From an uncultured bacterium (GTDB lineage Bacteria; Bacillota; Clostridia; Lachnospirales; Lachnospiraceae), in contig CAJMMS010000060.1 in NCBI GenBank assembly GCA_905214675.1, positions 1 through 10,290 on the forward strand: 10,290 bases of DNA, given 5' to 3'. A program made the translations under genes and the position numbers. The notes beneath the pieces were generated by a model that was not told the DNA's origin, made no database searches, and saw only the letters and a list, made by a program, of their open reading frames with translations. This document shows positions 7,797 to 10,290 of this stretch, piece after piece; position 1 is the stretch's first letter; each line of letters begins with the position of its first letter.

Positions 7797-7840
7797 GGGC
7801 AGTGAGTGCCGGAGAGGATTTCTGGTACTCACAAATGCCC
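7797..7840 (+). promoter_or_regulatory. Strong intergenic hairpin before the LOR gene
   Basis: GGGCA (7797-7801) and GTGAGTGCC (7802-7810) pair with GGTACTCAC (7824-7832) and TGCCC (7836-7840). This gives 14 pairs, one of them G-U, with an AAA bulge at 7833-7835. The 13-nt loop (7811-7823) begins GGAGAGG, which resembles a Shine-Dalgarno. No T-run follows, so it is not an intrinsic terminator. It ends 2 nt before the AAAGGA ribosome-binding site of the next gene. It may be an mRNA processing or stability element, or may tune translation. Confidence 0.6.
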
Positions 7841-7856
7841 GGAAAGGATTGGAGCT

Positions 7857-8978
7857 ATGCAGGAAACAGAAAATACAGAAAAACAGCAGTTCTCCACCTC
7901 GCTTAGAGCGCGTATGTGGGAATACCGTATGATCAGTGTGATCGTTTGTGCATTTTCTTTCTGGATCGCATCAAAAGGGAACTGGAATAAGATCCCGGTC
8001 AGCATAGCAACGGTTGTCCTGATCATTGGTATTGCAATCTGGATGCTGGGATCGCCGGATGATTATAACGGTTCAACGGATATCTGCAGTATGATCGCCA
8101 TGGATTGTCCGAGAAAGATTGAAGAATTTTATGAGGCCTACAAAGATGTCCGCACGCCGCTTGGCTCTGCTTATCTTGTTCAGTTTTACACGATGAGACA
8201 GCCGGCTCTGATGTTCGGACCGGATAAGAACGGAGATTTTCTCTATTTCTGGCTTTCAAAAGACGGGAATATCGGTTATCTTGGCTATTCGTTCATGACC
8301 AGCATGATAAAAGGAAAATATAACGATCCGGTATTTCCGGCAGAAGAGGATTTTGGCGATAATACAGCAGAATATGTCTGCTATCAGTCGGATGTGCTTC
8401 TGATGCAGAAGCAACTGAGGGAGAGCCTGGAGCATTTTGTGAAAACAAAACAGGTTTTGGAAATTCCGCAGTCCCGCCCATCGGAAGTCTATACTTTTAC
8501 GGAGGATTTTAAACTGACCGGTCAGCATTTTGATCTCTGTGACAACGAAGGAAACCGTGTTTTCGAAATCGAAGGAACGGCTCCGCTGCGCACACTTTCT
8601 GTTTATGACAATCAGCATAACGAGATCTTTAAAATGACCAAGAAGATCGTAAGCGTACTGCCGACCTACCAGTTTTATTACCGGGGGGAGCTTTACGGCA
8701 CGCTGGAGAAGAAATTTGTGCTGGTCAAAGATAAGTTTGAGATGAAGGTCAAAGAAGGAAAACTGGAACTGACGGAATATGCCGGTTCGATCGGCCATAA
8801 TTTCTGCGTGACCTTAAATGGCAAAACGCTGGGGACGATCCTGGACAACCTGGATCTGAAAATGGAAAATATCGTCTTTGACAATGCAGTGATCATTGCA
8901 TATGAAGAAAAATATCTTCCGCTGCTTACGGCAATGGCGGTGATGGCAGCACGCGAACTTGCACGGGATCGCAGTTAG
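7857..8978 (+). CDS. Membrane protein with C-terminal LURP-one-related (tubby-like) domain
   Basis: The ATG at 7857 (373 residues) is chosen over the in-frame GTG at 7806. It has AAAGGA 8 nt upstream, while the GTG lies inside the stem of the 7797-7840 hairpin without a site of its own. Residues 1-24 are charged (RARMWEYR), followed by two TM helices at about 25-38 and 47-64 joined by a short loop. The N-in/C-in arrangement puts the bulk in the cytoplasm. Residues 70-205 form a mixed alpha/beta region I do not recognise. From about 212 (YTFTEDFKLTGQHFDLCD) to about 365 the pattern of short strands, DNEGN turn, F.M.KK, YQFYYRGELYG and a final hydrophobic helix fits the LURP-one-related/YxjI family, which shares its fold with tubby and phospholipid scramblases. 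A role at the membrane is inference. TAG at 8976-8978 overlaps the next gene's ribosome-binding site. Confidence 0.87.
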   Translation: MQETENTEKQQFSTSLRARMWEYRMISVIVCAFSFWIASKGNWNKIPVSIATVVLIIGIAIWMLGSPDDYNGSTDICSMIAMDCPRKIEEFYEAYKDVRTPLGSAYLVQFYTMRQPALMFGPDKNGDFLYFWLSKDGNIGYLGYSFMTSMIKGKYNDPVFPAEEDFGDNTAEYVCYQSDVLLMQKQLRESLEHFVKTKQVLEIPQSRPSEVYTFTEDFKLTGQHFDLCDNEGNRVFEIEGTAPLRTLSVYDNQHNEIFKMTKKIVSVLPTYQFYYRGELYGTLEKKFVLVKDKFEMKVKEGKLELTEYAGSIGHNFCVTLNGKTLGTILDNLDLKMENIVFDNAVIIAYEEKYLPLLTAMAVMAARELARDRS

Positions 8979-8982
8979 GAGG
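8977..8982 (+). promoter_or_regulatory. Ribosome-binding site overlapping the upstream stop codon
   Basis: AGGAGG begins inside the TAG stop (8976-8978) of the LOR gene and lies 5 nt before the ATG at 8988. This overlap points to translational coupling, so the lipoprotein is probably made in step with the LOR protein. Confidence 0.8.
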
Positions 8983-8987
8983 CGTGA

Positions 8988-9665
8988 ATGAAAGAAAAGG
9001 CAAAGATAAGAAAAGCGGTGTATATCGCAGTGATGTGGTGCATTCTGGCAAGTGTTCTTTTGGGATGCAGAAAATCTAATGTCGAGTCCTATGCATCTGC
9101 AGAGGAAGCAAAGCAGGCAATGAGTCAGTGCCGGACATTTCTGGTAGAAGGAGATCTGGAGGAGGTCAACCAGGAGGGGAATATCCTTGCGGACGGGAAA
9201 ATAGCCGGGCGGTTAAAAGAAACAGGTATTCTCAATACGAAATGGACGGTATCGGTCGATGGCAAACCCTGGTTCTGGATGAAATTTGTGACTGATGAGC
9301 CGATCAATAACATCGATGGCGTAATTGCCGGGACAACCTATGGTTATTATGATGAAAACAATCAGTGCCTTGGCTATGCACAGAAGCGGGTGTTCGAGAA
9401 CGAAAATCTGGAACGTGAATATTATCTCGTATTTATGGATGCAGACGGAAATCCCAAAGATTATCTGGCAGAAGAACACGGAGAGGAACTTTACGATTAC
9501 GAGGGCAATCAGATCGGAAGTGGAAAAGCAGAACTCAAGGGTTATATTGGGGAGAAATGCTATTTCGAAATTGATACCGAAACGGGTGTATCTGTGGATG
9601 CAGTGGATAAAATGGCAATGTATCTCCAACTGTTTAGTAAATTTAATGAAACGGCAGGAGATTAA
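8988..9665 (+). CDS. Putative lipoprotein of unknown function
   Basis: A 225-residue product with a lipoprotein signal peptide: basic N-terminus (MKEKAKIRK), hydrophobic core at about 11-25 and lipobox L24-L-G-C27. It should be diacylated on Cys27 and held on the outer face of the membrane. The mature part is acidic, with D/N-G-type turns (YYDENNQCLGY, VFMDADGNPKDY, YDYEGNQIGSG) and a C-terminal helix containing VDKMAMYLQLF. The alternating turn-and-strand pattern and terminal hydrophobic helix look like the LOR/tubby-like half of the preceding protein, so a divergent copy of that fold is possible; this is a weak inference. It follows the LOR gene by 9 nt with an overlapping ribosome-binding site, so the two products probably work at the same membrane. 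No family name is assigned. Confidence 0.85.
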   Translation: MKEKAKIRKAVYIAVMWCILASVLLGCRKSNVESYASAEEAKQAMSQCRTFLVEGDLEEVNQEGNILADGKIAGRLKETGILNTKWTVSVDGKPWFWMKFVTDEPINNIDGVIAGTTYGYYDENNQCLGYAQKRVFENENLEREYYLVFMDADGNPKDYLAEEHGEELYDYEGNQIGSGKAELKGYIGEKCYFEIDTETGVSVDAVDKMAMYLQLFSKFNETAGD

Positions 9666-9721
9666 ATGGTGGTAAAAAACAATTCTTACGGTATAAAAAA
9701 CCATGGAGATGCGATTGACGC

Positions 9722-9750
9722 TTGAATTTAACCAGGTTTGCTATTATAAT
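9722..9750 (+). promoter_or_regulatory. Putative sigma-A promoter of pgi
   Basis: TTGAAT (9722-9727) and a perfect TATAAT (9745-9750) are separated by 17 bp. Transcription would start near 9757, giving a leader of about 70 nt. The nearby TTGACG at 9715-9720 is a better -35 hexamer but is 24 bp from the -10 box, too far. I see no convincing terminator between 9665 and this promoter, so readthrough from the lipoprotein gene is possible. Confidence 0.6.
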
Positions 9751-9827
9751 CATCAGTGATTTAGAGAAGTAAACTTTATCACACATCCGCTTATATTATA
9801 TTTTATACATTTAAGGAGGAATCTACT

Positions 9828-10290
9828 ATGATTACCTGGAACAACCTGGATACACTGGAAGCATTTAAAAATCTTTCAAAGGCAGAGCGTGTAAATATCG
9901 CAGAGGCAATGTCTGGAGAAAACGGTGCAGAACGTGTGAAAACATACAGCGTACCGATGGCAGAAGGTCTTGCGTATAATTATGCTGCAAAGCAGGTAGA
10001 TGACAAAGTGCTGGAAGATCTGCAGAAACTGGCAGACGAAGCACAGCTGACTGAAAAATTCGAAGCACTTTACAATGGTGAAGTTATCAACACCGGAGAG
10101 AAGAGAATGGTTCTTCATCACCTGACACGCGGTCAGCTCGGTGAAGCTGTAAACGCTGACGGTACAGACAAACGTGCTTTCTATAAAGAACAGCAGCAGA
10201 AGATCGCAGACTTTGCAAATAAAGTACATGCCGGAGAGATCACAAATGCAGCAGGTGAGAAATTTACAACCGTTGTTCAGATCGGTATCG
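9828..10290 (+). CDS. pgi: Glucose-6-phosphate isomerase, 3' end cut by the window edge
   Basis: Interconverts glucose 6-phosphate and fructose 6-phosphate in the cytoplasm, the second step of glycolysis and a reverse step in gluconeogenesis. The first 154 codons are present. They read MITWNNLDTLEAFKNLSKAE at the start, then LTEKFEALYNGEVINTGEKR, VLHHLTRGQLGEAVNADG and ITNAAGEKFTTVVQIGI, all typical of the N-terminal region of Pgi. The EKR-x-VLHHLTR segment corresponds to the conserved N(x)TE-x-R-x-VLH region of the family. The window stops exactly where the conserved GGSxLGP substrate-phosphate loop should begin, so the catalytic residues lie outside. The start is fixed by a perfect AAGGAGGA (9813-9820) 7 nt before the ATG. 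A strong site, its own promoter and codons such as CGT, AAC and CTG suit a highly expressed housekeeping gene. It is functionally unrelated to the envelope genes upstream. Confidence 0.95.
   Translation, partial: MITWNNLDTLEAFKNLSKAERVNIAEAMSGENGAERVKTYSVPMAEGLAYNYAAKQVDDKVLEDLQKLADEAQLTEKFEALYNGEVINTGEKRMVLHHLTRGQLGEAVNADGTDKRAFYKEQQQKIADFANKVHAGEITNAAGEKFTTVVQIGI

Noticed and set aside
7251..7832. 193-codon open frame on the minus strand opposite the end of the surface gene
   Set aside because: It is antisense to a clearly coding region. The product is rich in Cys, Phe and Arg with no domain, and it has no supporting ribosome-binding site or promoter.
7806..7856. GTG start giving the LOR protein 17 more residues
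   Set aside because: The GTG is buried in a hairpin stem and lacks a well-spaced site. The ATG at 7857 has AAAGGA at good spacing and gives a normal charged N-terminus before TM1.
8256..8798. 180-codon minus-strand open frame opposite the LOR gene
   Set aside because: Shadow frame: the + strand shows a coherent LOR domain and TM helices, while this product has no recognisable features.
9756..9781. GTGAT/ATCAC pairing in the pgi leader
   Set aside because: Only five pairs close the stem and the interior pairs poorly. It is not convincing as a riboswitch or attenuator.
9876..10229. 117-codon minus-strand open frame opposite pgi
   Set aside because: The + strand is unmistakably Pgi. The antisense product is low-complexity hydrophobic/Cys text typical of a shadow.

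Overview
The window most likely comes from a low-to-mid GC anaerobic Firmicute of the class Clostridia, probably Lachnospiraceae. The grounds are the Pgi N-terminus, a BspA-type C-terminal domain of a kind I associate with that family, strong AGGAGG ribosome-binding sites, TATAAT-type promoters, and a remnant of a DUF362 iron-sulfur protein. All real genes are on the + strand; the minus-strand open frames are shadows. These assignments rest on recognising sequence patterns, not on searches.

Layout. (1) 1-977 is the 3' part of a HAMP/HisKA/HATPase sensor histidine kinase whose N-terminus and probable partner regulator lie upstream. (2) 1045-1244 is the remnant of a DUF362-type 4Fe-4S protein. 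About 26 N-terminal codons are joined, out of frame, to about 40 C-terminal codons, and the middle of the gene, including every ferredoxin cluster motif, is gone. (3) 1245-1523 is intergenic. It holds two rho-independent terminators and a promoter whose -35 box lies in the descending arm of the second terminator. (4) 1524-7766 encodes a 2080-residue secreted mosaic surface protein. In order it has a signal peptide, a GLUG-like beta-helix, duplicated 'GGAPA' modules, duplicated beta-helix modules, TYG/YDG/NYEDF modules, a Thr/Pro hexapeptide stalk and a BspA-like LRR C-terminus. Within it is a perfect 831-bp in-frame tandem duplication (5088-5918 = 5919-6749) followed by a partial third copy. 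(5) 7857-8978 encodes a two-TM membrane protein with a C-terminal LURP-one-related (tubby-like) domain, preceded by a strong hairpin. (6) 8988-9665 encodes a small lipoprotein that is probably translationally coupled to it. (7) 9666-9827 holds a promoter and a perfect Shine-Dalgarno for (8) pgi, glucose-6-phosphate isomerase, which runs off the right edge.

Genes (4)-(6) are co-directional, with gaps of 90 and 9 bp and no terminator visible between them. They form a plausible cell-envelope operon: a giant exported protein, a membrane-anchored LOR protein and a lipoprotein. This set, together with the exact tandem duplication inside the giant gene, is the most interesting part of the window. 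The kinase, the remnant and pgi look like ordinary neighbours with no visible functional link to it.
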